This document shows, piece by piece, positions 1-10,100 of a stretch of 62,597 bases of DNA. The notes beneath the pieces were generated by a model that was not told the DNA's origin, did not search any database, and saw only the letters and a program-made list of their open reading frames with translations. The position numbers and the translations under genes were made by a program. This DNA comes from an uncultured Eubacteriales bacterium (lineage in GTDB: Bacteria; Bacillota; Clostridia; Peptostreptococcales; Anaerovoracaceae): positions 1 through 62,597 of the forward strand of contig OMZI01000010.1 of the NCBI GenBank assembly GCA_900315485.1. The letters run 5' to 3'. Position 1 is the first letter of the stretch. Each line of letters begins with the position of its first letter.

Positions 1-31
1 CCTTACCGCAAATACAGATTTCGTGACCACT

Positions 32-97
32 GGTCTATTTTGCCGTTAAAGGTGGTCAAATCGACCGTGAACAACGGTCAGATCACGTGGAATATAC
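32..97. mobile_element. Possible terminal repeats of an IS21-family element
   Basis: Three copies of a GGTC-initiated motif start at 32, 54 and 76, so they are exactly 22 bp apart. The copies are related (GGTCTATTTTGCCG, GGTCAAATCGACCG, GGTCAGATCACGTG). Multiple spaced terminal repeats of this type are known at the ends of IS21-family elements. No transposase is visible, because the element would lie left of the window. The stop codon of the first gene follows at 121, so an insertion would have occurred just downstream of that gene. The family assignment is an inference from repeat style only. Confidence 0.35.
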
Positions 98-120
98 AAT
101 GCTCATGAACATTACTCAGA

Positions 121-2013
121 TTAATTAATCAGCACCAGCTTCCTACGTGTTTTGTCTAATAAAAAGAGTGTGTTGTCTTTGACCGCAGACGGGTCATCAA
201 AGCATGAGTTATAATTATCTGCAAAATCGGTGCCGGCCATTAGGATCGCAACATACCTATAGTTTTCATCTATCAGTGTGTCCATCCATTCATTGGGTGA
301 AATATTCACGCTCCATATATCACCTTCAAAGTATTCAGGGCCCAGACTATCTCCGTTGTGAGTAACAAGTATCGGTCTAGAAACGAATTTCATCAATAGC
401 CCATTGTATACCTTGTCTCCCCTTGAGATAAAATACACCTTATCATCTTCAGTACAATTATCTTTTATCAAGTTTTCTAAAGGTTTATAGAAAGCTCTGA
501 CTTCATGACTATAGGTAATATTGCTGCGAGTAAGGAGCGAATATGGTATTTGTACCGGAACAAAGGCAAGCAGAGAAACCGTTATCATCAGTGAAATCCA
601 ACCCGAGAATGATCCGTTGATTGAAATCAACAATCCAATCAGAGCAATTAGAAATATAGAAAGAAATACAATATTCATGTATCGTGTATAAGATGCCAGT
701 CGAGTTGCTTCATACTCGGAAAACTTATAGGCATACATTGCACCAATAAAAGATGCATATAACAGAGTCTGTATTATTGGGACAGAAATGAGTGATATCG
801 ATAGCGTTCTTGAGAGCGGGCGCTTTTGCAAATTAAAAATAATTAAAACAAAACAAAGAACAATTATTATTAGTAGGAGTTGAATTGCATATGAAATAGA
901 CACTACATAATTAGAGTTCCCGATAACAATGCCTTCAGTAAAAAAGGCCTTTTGCGCACTGTTAACAACAGATTGCCGATAGGAGTTGCCGGTATGGAGA
1001 AAAAACATCTCAAGGTATTCTTTTATATCGATGGGATTAGAGAAGTTTGGTGTTACAGAATCTTCCTTCAGTTTATATATCCAGCTAAATTTGGCAATAA
1101 TTATAGTGAACAGAGGCATTAGCCCTGTACATATCGAGCCAAGTTTATTACTCGAGGTATCTGACATGATACGATCCAGGAGATAAATAATACTTATGAA
1201 GATTGAAAAAAACAGACCGACGTCTTTGGAGAGAACCAATGTGGCGCAAATCAAAAGAATAGTAGTGGTATAAACAGCGTCCTTCTTTTTCCAAAAGAAA
1301 ACCAGAGACATTCCACAACCGGAAAGAATACTGAGGAACGGATCGATTTTTAGTGCAGTATAGACGGCTTCAAAATAAATAGGTATACATACACAAAAAG
1401 AAAGGAACATAAAAAATTTATCAATAACGCGGTCTTTGCATTCAAGCAGCGGAAAGATGAACGATAAAGCATACAATTCCCAGACATAATAAAGGCGCCA
1501 TTCAGAAAACGCATTGTTATGATTGGTAAACAAATACAGCTGTTCTTCAAAATATTGTATCAATGCCATTGCTGGAGGATATGACTTGAACATGGAATAA
1601 GAGGCCTCATTTGTTGCAAAGTCATTAATCAGAATCATAGCCTTAACAACATCTGCCCAATGACTGAACTCATCATTGTCGTAAGCAAGTCGTCCGATAC
1701 AAAAGTAAATAAGAATGCCGGCCAGCATTGTAAATAAAACTATTTCAGGAGCAATAAAATCTTTTAGGCAGTTCTTTAGGGATAATTTGCTAATGATAAT
1801 ATATCTTACAGACAACAAATAAAGAATAAGAGAAACAGCAATGACTATAAAGCATCCGGCAAAAAGAGCGGAGCAAAGTCCGCATACATAGAGAATGATT
1901 CCCATACTCATAAGAGTTACAGGGATGAGTCTAGCGGCGCTAATTCCGTGCCTGACAGAACCATAGAAGCTCCCGGAGAGGATAATGATAAAAAACAAAA
2001 GAATAGATACCAT
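121..2013 (-). CDS. Polytopic membrane protein, probable GT-C-type glycosyltransferase
   Basis: This 630-residue protein has many hydrophobic segments along its length and a soluble C-terminal part from about residue 500. The first large extracytoplasmic loop carries DNDEFSHW (residues 112-119). An acidic D/E motif in this position is typical of GT-C glycosyltransferases that use polyprenyl-phosphate sugars outside the membrane. It lies 28 bp downstream of the GT2-GtrA fusion gene on the same strand, so the two probably form an operon. The pair would supply the sugar donor, its flipping and its transfer onto a wall polymer. The acceptor and the sugar are unknown. The gene is visibly more AT-rich than those after 6 kb, which hints at acquisition by transfer. 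No specific family is recognised with certainty. Confidence 0.7.
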   Translation of the reverse strand: MVSILLFFIIILSGSFYGSVRHGISAARLIPVTLMSMGIILYVCGLCSALFAGCFIVIAVSLILYLLSVRYIIISKLSLKNCLKDFIAPEIVLFTMLAGILIYFCIGRLAYDNDEFSHWADVVKAMILINDFATNEASYSMFKSYPPAMALIQYFEEQLYLFTNHNNAFSEWRLYYVWELYALSFIFPLLECKDRVIDKFFMFLSFCVCIPIYFEAVYTALKIDPFLSILSGCGMSLVFFWKKKDAVYTTTILLICATLVLSKDVGLFFSIFISIIYLLDRIMSDTSSNKLGSICTGLMPLFTIIIAKFSWIYKLKEDSVTPNFSNPIDIKEYLEMFFLHTGNSYRQSVVNSAQKAFFTEGIVIGNSNYVVSISYAIQLLLIIIVLCFVLIIFNLQKRPLSRTLSISLISVPIIQTLLYASFIGAMYAYKFSEYEATRLASYTRYMNIVFLSIFLIALIGLLISINGSFSGWISLMITVSLLAFVPVQIPYSLLTRSNITYSHEVRAFYKPLENLIKDNCTEDDKVYFISRGDKVYNGLLMKFVSRPILVTHNGDSLGPEYFEGDIWSVNISPNEWMDTLIDENYRYVAILMAGTDFADNYNSCFDDPSAVKDNTLFLLDKTRRKLVLIN

Positions 2014-2041
2014 AACCGCTTCTTACCTTAATTCTACTTCT

Positions 2042-3118
2042 TTAACGATAAACATATCTTTTCTGTATCTGATAGCTAATAAAGAAAAGAACAATATCTA
2101 CAGGAATCTTTATAAATACTTCTGCAGATGCATTTGTGAGACCAACCAACCATGATGTCATATAAGCGCTACACAGCATCTGCAGTATCGCAAGAACGGT
2201 ATATTTGGTTACCGAATGGACATGCGCTTCTTTGCTTTTGAAGACATAGTAGTAGTTTAGTGAGTAATTATAGACAGCAGAAACAATTCTGGCGAGAATT
2301 GTTGACAGCACTATGTAATCAATATTAGTTGCACGGCCACGAAGAAAAACGCACAGCAACTGAAAGAGAAGAAGATCAACTATACTTGAGGAAAGGCTTG
2401 AAATCAGGAACTTCCCAAATGCAAAGCCAAACAACCGGTAGATTCGAACTGAATCAACAATGGTTCTGAAATGTGAGGAATGATTTTCCTTGGAATCGTA
2501 AATTGTCTCGACTTCACATTCGACAATAGGAATTTGATGTTCAATTGCGAAAATCAGCATCCTCGTCTCAAATTCAAATCGGTCACCGCTGACAGACAGC
2601 AATTGCTGCATTAAATAAGCAGGAATTGCACGCAACCCGGTTTGAGTATCAGTGAAGTCAGTATGATACAGTTTTTTAAATACTTTTATAGTTGTTTTGT
2701 TACCAAATTGACTTCTTGCAGGAACTGAAGCAGCATCAAAATCTCTGACGCCCAGCACAAGAGAATCCGGATGGTTGTCGAAGGTTTGCATCATTTTTGT
2801 GATTGCAGCAACACTATGCTGGCCGTCTGAATCGGCAGTAATGCAGCCGTCTAGATCCTGGATGTTTTCGAGACAATACTTAAAAGCGGTTTTTAGCGCA
2901 GCGCCTTTACCTCGATTTTGCGAATGGCATAAAAGTGTAACATTATAATCCCGCCCTGCAATATCAAAAAAATGGTCATAGTCTTCAGAACTACCGTCAT
3001 TTACAAGAATAATAGGAGGCGTGGGTTTAAGAGACGAAGTCAGTTGCTGTAACAAGACTAGCAAGCGATCATCCGGCTCGTATGAAGGAATAATAATCGG
3101 AACAGATTTATATGTCAT
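2042..3118 (-). CDS. GT2 glycosyltransferase fused to a GtrA-like flippase domain
   Basis: Residues 1 to about 230 form a GT-A fold glycosyltransferase of family 2. It has IIIPSYEPDD near the N-terminus, LVNDGSS at about 38-44, and the metal-binding ADSDGQH at 95-101, as in DPM1-like enzymes that load a sugar onto undecaprenyl phosphate. Residues of about 235-358 form a small membrane domain with about four hydrophobic helices, like GtrA/GtcA proteins that help flip such lipid-sugars. The fusion joins two of the three parts of a lipid-linked surface glycosylation system. The downstream GT-C-like gene, 28 bp away, would be the third part. The start at 3118 gives a full GT2 N-terminus. The sugar cannot be told from the sequence. 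Confidence 0.85.
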   Translation of the reverse strand: MTYKSVPIIIPSYEPDDRLLVLLQQLTSSLKPTPPIILVNDGSSEDYDHFFDIAGRDYNVTLLCHSQNRGKGAALKTAFKYCLENIQDLDGCITADSDGQHSVAAITKMMQTFDNHPDSLVLGVRDFDAASVPARSQFGNKTTIKVFKKLYHTDFTDTQTGLRAIPAYLMQQLLSVSGDRFEFETRMLIFAIEHQIPIVECEVETIYDSKENHSSHFRTIVDSVRIYRLFGFAFGKFLISSLSSSIVDLLLFQLLCVFLRGRATNIDYIVLSTILARIVSAVYNYSLNYYYVFKSKEAHVHSVTKYTVLAILQMLCSAYMTSWLVGLTNASAEVFIKIPVDIVLFFISYQIQKRYVYR

Positions 3119-3535
3119 AATAAAAAAGAATTATATTATATAAAAATGATAAAATCTACAAAAATATCAGAAAACACTACTTAAATGTATTATACATTAA
3201 TCACCGAAGAAGAGAAAGTTCTTAAAAACACCTTCGAGCGTCTACCTACACTAACAGATCCACTAAGAAATCTCTAATCTGATAGAAAAAACCATCGTGA
3301 ACTGTGAATATGATTTCTTCAAAACTTGAAAATTTAAAATATAATCACATAATTCCCGAAAAATGCATCTTATAATATGAAATAAGCGAACACAACAATA
3401 GTAGACAAGATTGGTATGATATTAGCGTTGAGGACTGTAGTGAATACCGGATGCGGATGATGTTATAATTTCTTTAAGAAAAGTATGTCAACGTACAGGA
3501 GCCTATCTATAGTCATACAAGCTATTACATAGAAA
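3119..3535. other. AT-rich divergent intergenic region
   Basis: These 417 bp separate the minus-strand glycosylation pair from the plus-strand gene remnant. The stretch is strongly AT-rich and has stop codons in all frames. I see no convincing small gene, RNA or repeat. Several TATAAT-like hexamers lie close to the minus-strand start, but none has a good -35 partner. One extended -10 promoter on the plus strand is listed separately. Confidence 0.6.
3461..3469 (+). promoter_or_regulatory. Possible extended -10 promoter
   Basis: TGTTATAAT combines a TG dinucleotide one base before a perfect TATAAT. No good -35 hexamer lies 16-18 bp upstream, so the call rests on the extended -10 alone. It would transcribe the gene remnant and the polymerase-like gene behind it. 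Confidence 0.4.
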
Positions 3536-4670
3536 ATGCTATTCAGGGAAAAATTGAACAAGAGAATATCTGCTATAATAGCTTGCACTATATTGCTGCG
3601 GTGCCTGGTTGTTTTGTATTGGCAAAATCAACGAGGCAATTTTTATATTGATGAACTTCATTCATTTGAATATGCCAGTTCATATACTTCAGACAGCACT
3701 GGCTATGTGCTTGATGATCCGGCGTGGAAATGGGCGCAATGGATGGATGCAAAGAATCTCACAGAGCAATTACGTGTGGATAGCACAGAGCAGTTATCGG
3801 ACTGGACTGTCGGCGAGCAGCTAAAACGACTCCTAACAAAACGTGCATTTATGGGACTTCTGAATTACATCATGACAGACACGGGCCATGACGCGTCTTT
3901 TTTCACATATGCAAGGAATGCAGCACTTTTCAACTTGTGGTTCCTTTTTATAGCCGAACTGATGCTGGCTTATTGCGTTAAGACCCTGACCCACAGCGAC
4001 ATCATGATGACTTTGAGCTTTATCATGTTTGGCATGAGTAGCATCATGATAGGAATGACTGAATACCTTCGTTTTTATATACTGACTGTTGCTTTGATGA
4101 TGGTCGTAGTATGCTGCCATCTTAAAATATGGAAGGAAAAGAGTCTGCTGTGGTGCTTATGCATGGAACTGATAGCGTTTGTAAGCGCATATATCGGTTT
4201 ATATCATTCAGAACTCATGCTGGTTACATGCGGATGTTTTTTCTGTTTTTTCTTTGCAGGACTGCTGCTGCGTAAAAGGTTCGCCGAGGCCATTATTTAT
4301 GCGGTACCATTACTGTATGGCATGTATCACTACGTATACAGAAGGACGAATCTTCTGCGCGTTGTTATGCATCCTGCTGACTTTGCATATACAGGCACAC
4401 ATGGTATTTATCATGAAAAGCAACTCCGATAAATTCCGGTCTTCTGCGATACAGGATGTCATGAGATACCTCAGTGATGCAGGTATCCCTATGATCATAT
4501 ATGAACCGACACTTGAGGACGGAAGAGAATTCCTCGGCAGTACCGTCGTGAATTCTCTTGGAGAATTCAAAAGCAGAAGCGATATAATAATTGCCAACAG
4601 AGTTGATGAACAGGACCTTGATGATGTAAAATACAAAGTCTATACGAGAGATATTTTCAGAAGGGATTAA
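3536..4670 (+). pseudogene. Chimeric remnant: truncated GT-C-like gene joined to the 3' end of a UDP-glucose 6-dehydrogenase gene
   Basis: The 5' part (3536 to about 4400) encodes the N-terminal half of a polytopic membrane protein with YIDELHSFEYA (residues 38-48), like the catalytic loop of GT-C transferases. This frame ends at 4432. From about 4400 the next frame (+1) encodes a soluble segment with [33 protein letters not shown] and VYTRDIF, ending at 4670. These motifs match the C-terminal NDP-binding end of UDP-glucose 6-dehydrogenases (Ugd/HasB family). The N-terminal NAD-binding and catalytic parts of that enzyme are absent. The simplest reading is a deletion or recombination that joined two neighbouring capsule genes out of frame. 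Neither product can be functional as a dehydrogenase. The 298-residue membrane fragment could still be made. Confidence 0.75.
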
Positions 4671-4681
4671 AGAAACCTTTA

Positions 4682-6076
4682 ATGACAGACATTATTCAGG
4701 ACTTTTTCATAAGTATAATTAACCCGGTATATTCAGTCACTGGGCGAATCAGTGAGAAAATCAGGAATCTGATCATCCAGATACTTTATATTGGCATATT
4801 CGGAATGTATATTGCGTTTCGCGCAAAGATTTTTAAGCACGCGTTTTACAGGGAGCTGTTTCATGATACATCAATAAGGTATATTGCCTGCACTATCGTA
4901 CTCCTGCTGATTGCTGTGCTCACTATTAACGCTCCACTGCAAAAGGTTAAATGGAGACCGGCAATACTCTATTCCCAGCTGATAACGGGTCTGGGAATAG
5001 TGATTATAAGCTTTCTGCATCCAATAGGAGCCGGCTATCGCCTTCTGGGGGTTCAGCTGCTACTGGTATTTCCATGCTTTTACTTGATATGGAATAACAG
5101 GAGAGACTATAAGGAACTGATAAGACCCGTTGTGTATGCTGTAACTATTATTGGAATCATTTTCTACGCCGGTACTTATCTGATGGCCTTCAAAGGCCGT
5201 CTTGTCTATGATCCGTGGTCGACACGACTTGCCGGTGTGATGCCTAATTCAAACAGTTTCAGTCTGATCGGCATGGAACTTGTATTATGCGCAATATATC
5301 TCCTCGTGGCCGAGGGCGGCAGCCGGATCAATACATGCCTTGCGGGTATCATTACAGGAATGGGCCTTGGTATTGTGATCGAAGGACAGATGAGAATCGC
5401 TGTTCTCACTATCGGATTGTGCAGCTTCTTTAGCTTATATTATGCTGTACGATTTTTCAGAAATCGGGCAACTAAAAAGATGCTTGTACATGCAATAGTT
5501 GTACTTCTTCTTGCAGGGACTATGATTCAGATGACTGCAATAATGACTAGTGTCAACCAGAATGCCATAAATAGAAAAAACGGGGTAGAAACCGTTGCAG
5601 AGGAATCAGCGCCGCCAGCAGAAAATCCAGATGCCCCGAACGTAACAGACAGAATTCTGAAAACTGAAGAGGAGGATCTCAATACATATACATCCGGCAG
5701 GATCCAGATCTGGCAAAATTACTATAACGCGCTCAATTTGCTCGGAAATAATTTTGATGAGTATGATCCGATGCAGTTTACCGGGAAAAAGGGTCTCCCG
5801 TTTGCTCACAATATATTCCTGGAGATAGCATACCGGTGCGGTGTCCCAGTAGGCCTGATGGCAGTCCTGTACTATGTTATCTGTGGGTGGGTCTGCATCA
5901 GATTCCTGTTTGTCAGGAGTGATAATAAGCAGCCATACCAGTTGTTCCCGATCATATTTGCAATATCTTTTGCGTTGGAAGCATTACTTGACTGCGCTGT
6001 GCTTCCGTTCTTCCAGGCTGAGGCGCTGCTCTTCTACATTGCTGTAGCTGTTATGATCGATAAAGAAGTCGAATAG
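4682..6076 (+). CDS. O-antigen ligase/polymerase-like membrane protein (Wzy/WaaL type)
   Basis: This 464-residue polytopic protein has about ten to twelve hydrophobic segments and one large extracytoplasmic loop at about 285-375. That loop is rich in acidic residues and includes YTSGRIQIWQNYY. It is followed by AHNIFLEIAYRCG (about 374-386). A His in this place after the big loop, with an Arg-rich entry, is typical of the Wzy_C/O-antigen ligase family, which transfers or polymerises lipid-linked glycans outside the membrane. The ATG at 4682 lies 12 bp after the gene remnant and has only a weak ribosome site. Whether it polymerises a capsule or ligates glycans to another acceptor is not visible. 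Confidence 0.75.
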   Translation: MTDIIQDFFISIINPVYSVTGRISEKIRNLIIQILYIGIFGMYIAFRAKIFKHAFYRELFHDTSIRYIACTIVLLLIAVLTINAPLQKVKWRPAILYSQLITGLGIVIISFLHPIGAGYRLLGVQLLLVFPCFYLIWNNRRDYKELIRPVVYAVTIIGIIFYAGTYLMAFKGRLVYDPWSTRLAGVMPNSNSFSLIGMELVLCAIYLLVAEGGSRINTCLAGIITGMGLGIVIEGQMRIAVLTIGLCSFFSLYYAVRFFRNRATKKMLVHAIVVLLLAGTMIQMTAIMTSVNQNAINRKNGVETVAEESAPPAENPDAPNVTDRILKTEEEDLNTYTSGRIQIWQNYYNALNLLGNNFDEYDPMQFTGKKGLPFAHNIFLEIAYRCGVPVGLMAVLYYVICGWVCIRFLFVRSDNKQPYQLFPIIFAISFALEALLDCAVLPFFQAEALLFYIAVAVMIDKEVE

Positions 6077-6180
6077 AAAGCAACATCGAAACATTATTAA
6101 TTAAGTTTTATTAATAATAGCCTTGTATTCCAGGTTTTACAGTTACAATCTGAATAAAAGGCTTATATAGCGAGGGGAAA

Positions 6181-7080
6181 ATGATGAAAAAATCTGTGAA
6201 GAAGAGCATTTCGCTGATATTAGCCATTGCGATGGTGCTTACCACGGTTGCAGCGGCACCGGCGGTGACTTTTGCTGCCAATAGCAGTACAGCAAGGCAG
6301 TCTTTTGCAGCATATCAGACAGCAGCTAAAGTGGTGGCTTCCAAAGCGAAAAAAGCAAAAACCAAAAAGAAGAAAATTAAGAATGCTAGCAAGATACCTG
6401 TGCTGACATATCATAGGATCATTACAGATAAACAAAAGAAGTCACATGTATATGCCAAGGACAGATACGCAATTTCGCTGACTAACTTCAACAAGCAAAT
6501 GAAATGGCTGAAGAAGAAAAAATACAGAGCCATCACTTGCGAGGAACTGTATCAGTGGCGTCTGGGCAGGATCAAGTTACCGAAAAGGTCAGTCCTTATC
6601 ACCATAGATGACGGGCATGCGGCATCCGTTGAAAATGCCATTCCGGTTCTGAGCAGATATGGTCTGAAGGCAACAGTTTTTATCATTGGCAAACAATCAT
6701 ATTACAGCAACGGCTCGTATTACATCACATACTCAAGAATCCAGGATATCCAGAAAAGATATTCTAATATAATCGAGTTCCAGAGTCATACTTATGATCA
6801 GCACAGACCGAACGCAGCTCAGACGGAGTCTTATCCATCTGTAATAAATGATGCGGCACAGCAGAAAAATCTGTACGGATTCACATATCTTGCTTATCCT
6901 CATGGAAAGATTTCCGGGGAAATGATAAGAGCGTATCAGAACAGCGGAATAAAGATGGCATTTTTATTCAAAAACGGCACGAACGGATATGCGACAAGGA
7001 AGCAGAATATCTATAAGATGAAGCGTATTGAAGTTCCGGGCAATATGAAGCTCGGGAAGTTCAAAAGATGGTGCAAGTAG
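6181..7080 (+). CDS. Secreted NodB-type polysaccharide deacetylase
   Basis: A Sec signal peptide spans about residues 1-33 (LILAIAMVLTTVAAAPAVTFAA). A lysine-rich linker follows (55-68), then a NodB/CE4 domain. Visible motifs are VLTYHRI at 74-80, the catalytic and metal-binding TIDDG (D143, D144) and SHTYDQH (H203, H208). Together these give the Asp-His-His metal triad. The Ile in TIDDG replaces the usual Phe. CE4 enzymes remove acetyl groups from N-acetylated sugars in peptidoglycan or other wall glycans, and the locus fits either substrate. GAGGGG upstream of the ATG is a good ribosome site. A terminator closes the unit at 7100-7127. A second deacetylase with the same core lies at 25436. 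Confidence 0.88.
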   Translation: MMKKSVKKSISLILAIAMVLTTVAAAPAVTFAANSSTARQSFAAYQTAAKVVASKAKKAKTKKKKIKNASKIPVLTYHRIITDKQKKSHVYAKDRYAISLTNFNKQMKWLKKKKYRAITCEELYQWRLGRIKLPKRSVLITIDDGHAASVENAIPVLSRYGLKATVFIIGKQSYYSNGSYYITYSRIQDIQKRYSNIIEFQSHTYDQHRPNAAQTESYPSVINDAAQQKNLYGFTYLAYPHGKISGEMIRAYQNSGIKMAFLFKNGTNGYATRKQNIYKMKRIEVPGNMKLGKFKRWCK

Positions 7081-7099
7081 AATTTAATCTTCAGAAGAT

Positions 7100-7127
7100 C
7101 AGCAGCCATAATTGGCTGCTGGTTTTT
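7100..7127 (+). terminator. Rho-independent terminator after the deacetylase gene
   Basis: CAGCAGCCA at 7100-7108 pairs perfectly with TGGCTGCTG at 7113-7121 across a TAAT loop. A GTTTTT run follows. Confidence 0.88.
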
Positions 7128-7128
7128 C

Positions 7129-7157
7129 TTGGATTTTATATTACCGCTCAGTATAAT
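7129..7157 (+). promoter_or_regulatory. Sigma-A-type promoter for the polymer synthase operon
   Basis: TTGGAT at 7129-7134 and a perfect TATAAT at 7152-7157 are 17 bp apart. They lie directly behind a terminator and about 40 bp before the start of the large GT2/TagF gene. Confidence 0.75.
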
Positions 7158-7167
7158 ATCTCTGAGC
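7146..7167. promoter_or_regulatory. Palindrome enclosing the -10 box, possible operator
   Basis: GCTCAG (7146-7151) and its reverse complement CTGAGC (7162-7167) flank the TATAAT box with a 10-bp spacer. Half-sites one helical turn and a half apart across a core promoter suit a dimeric repressor. No regulator gene is present in the window. Confidence 0.4.
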
Positions 7168-7195
7168 AATATAAGAAGGGGAATGACCAGGACAC

Positions 7196-10100
7196 ATGAT
7201 ATCAATAATAATACCTGTATATAACAACGCAGATACGATCCGCAGAACAATAGACTCGATTAAAAGTCAGAGCTATCGGGACTATGAGGTGATCCTGGTA
7301 AACGACGGTTCCACAGATGACTCCGGGAGTGTGATAAAGGAATCCATCGGAAATGATCCGAGATTCAAATACATCGAGCAGGAGAATCAGGGAGTATCTG
7401 CAGCCAGAAACCGCGGCCTCGAAGAAGCAACCATGAAATACGTCACCTTTACAGATGGCGATGATCTGCTCACTCAGAATGCCCTGAAGTGGATGCATCA
7501 GGTCGCAGTAACAAACGATGCAGATACAATAACCGGGATATTCAGAAAGGTCGATGGAACATATTCATATATCAACAGAAAATCAGAAAAGATCACACTC
7601 AAGGCGCTTAGAATCAACAATGATGACCTTGACATGATCAACACGTGGACCCTGTGCAACAAGTGGCTGTCAAGGGAAATCATTGAGAAGCATCATATAA
7701 GATTCGAGAAGAGACGTCATGTTGAAGACGGCGTGTTCCTATACACTTATCTTCAGTATGCAGAGAGGATATACGGATGCCAGCATATCGTATATACATA
7801 CATCAAGCCTCTCCCGTTCATGGGGCGAACATCCACTCAGAATATAAGCACTGAACTGCTGCATGATGCTACGGGATCATTTGAAAGGCTTTCAGAACTG
7901 ACTGAGTCATACGGAGAGGACTTCCACAGAGAGCTGACTAAGAAATACATCCACACACCGTGGATAGGAGACTACTACCGGAGGTTGTGGAAACTTGATC
8001 CGCAGACAGCAGATGAACTCAATGAGCTTATAAACGCACAGTATAACAGTCTCGATCCTGAACGGCAGCAGGCACTTGTTGCTGATCATTTTGATATCTT
8101 CAGGGATGGAAGACTTCTGACAAGGGACGAGATACTTGCTTCACCGATGGCGGCTGTTGTAATAACTAACGGGATCAGCAGCTCGCGGGTAACAGATATA
8201 CTTGATGGGCTCTACGATCAGTATGAGCCTTCATTTGTGATCATTGCGGATGAAAAGCTGAAAGATACAGCGGGAGAGAGATATGCTGCAAGAGATAACC
8301 TGATATGGGCAGAAGGAAGTAATCTCTTCGGACTGGCCGGAAAGTCATCGGCAAAATATATCGCGGTACTCGATCATGATATGATGTTCAATCACGAATC
8401 ACTCTTCAGGATGATCCGTGAACTTGAGAAGGACTGCAATGCTGATGTTGCAGTAATGCAGTATGATAATTACATCAATGGAAACGTTGCGGAGTCGGCA
8501 GTCTCTGCATGCGCTGTTGATGAAGACATGAGCGGGCTTGATGTCATGCTTGCAAATAAAGTCCTGAGAAACAGGGAGGACATTCTGGACTGCCTAGAAA
8601 AAGGAGCAGATGGAGCGGAGGTTCTTGAGAGATTCGGCAGTATAAGGATGCAGAGGCCAAGGATGTTATCTCTGATACCGGAAGAGGATGTGATCAGGAT
8701 GATCAGATCGGGCGAGACTGTCAGAGAGTTACGGAAGCATATTAAGAAATCGAATGCATCCGGAATTGGTGGCCTGAAGACGGGTCTCAGTAAACTGCTG
8801 AGAAAGTTCAGAAAGAAGAAGGAAAAGAAGAAGACTAAGGTCACTGCGGAGGACTGTTATCTTAACCTTGATATCAGGAAGGGGACAGTACTGGTTGAAG
8901 GCCTGGGAAAGAGACCGAAAGGCAGCTCGCTGTATATCCTGAAGGAACTGTCAGGTCCGGAGTATGCAGATTTCAAGGTGTTCTTCTCTGTCAGCGCGGA
9001 TACTGAGGACCTCGCGAAGGCGATTCTTGAAAGAAATCATCTTGATAAGATAAACCTTGTCAGAACCAAGACGGAAGATTACAAGAAGCTGCTCTTCTCT
9101 GCAGAGTATCTGTTCAATGAAGTGGATTTCCCTGTATGGTGGATCAAGAAACCAGGACAGACATATGTGAATATATGGCATGGCACACCTCTTAAGAAGC
9201 TTGGGAAAAAGAAGCCGGGAGCTATACACAGGGATGCAGTCGCATCTCACAATTTTACAATGGCAGACTACATGCTGTTTGCCAATGACTATTCCGTAGA
9301 CCACATCCTCAGGGATATGGATGCAGAGGCTGTCACATGTGCCAAGGGGCTCATGCTAGGATATCCTCGCACAGGGATACTGTTCGATGAGACTGTCAGA
9401 GAGAAGGTGCGCAGGGAATGCGCTCTGGAAGACAAGAATGTTTCAGTATGGATGCCGACCTGGAATGACAGTCAGACAAGCGAAGAGCTGTCAGGATTTC
9501 TGAGAAAAATAGATGCTCTGCTTGGAGATGATCAGGTCCTGTATGTCAATCTGCACCACCGCACCGGAGCGGGTATCAATTATGATGATATGATCCACGT
9601 GCGCAGATTCCCGGAGGGCTATGATACCTATGAGTTCCTGACCGCGGCAGATAATCTTATAACGGACTACAGCAGTGTATTCTTTGATTTTGCAGTTACA
9701 AGGAGGAAGATAATCCTTCATTGTCCGGATCAGCAGCAGTACAGAGAGTCAAGAGGCTTGTATATTGAGCCGTCTGAACTTCCTTTCCCGGTGACACAGA
9801 CAGTCGAAGAACTGGCAGCGGAGATGAGTACGCCTGGCAGCTATGATGATGCTGCGTTTCTGCAGACATACAATAAGTATGACTCGGCGGATAATGCGAA
9901 GAGGCTCTGTGAAGCCGTGATCCTGGGCAGACGGGATGGTGTTGAAATACGGAACTTCGAAAAGGATCCTGAGGCGGTATTCATAGTTGCTGATTCGTTT
10001 TCGTCAGAAAAGATACGCGGCTGGCTGACTGGGACCGGAATGTCGGGAAGATGGAACAGCCATGTATACCTGTCATTCCCGGAAGAAGCTGCTGAGGAAT

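Noticed and set aside
6093-6118. AT-only hairpin ATTATTAAT/ATTAATAAT after the polymerase-like gene
   Set aside because: The stem has no G or C pairs and no T run, so a terminator call is not supported.
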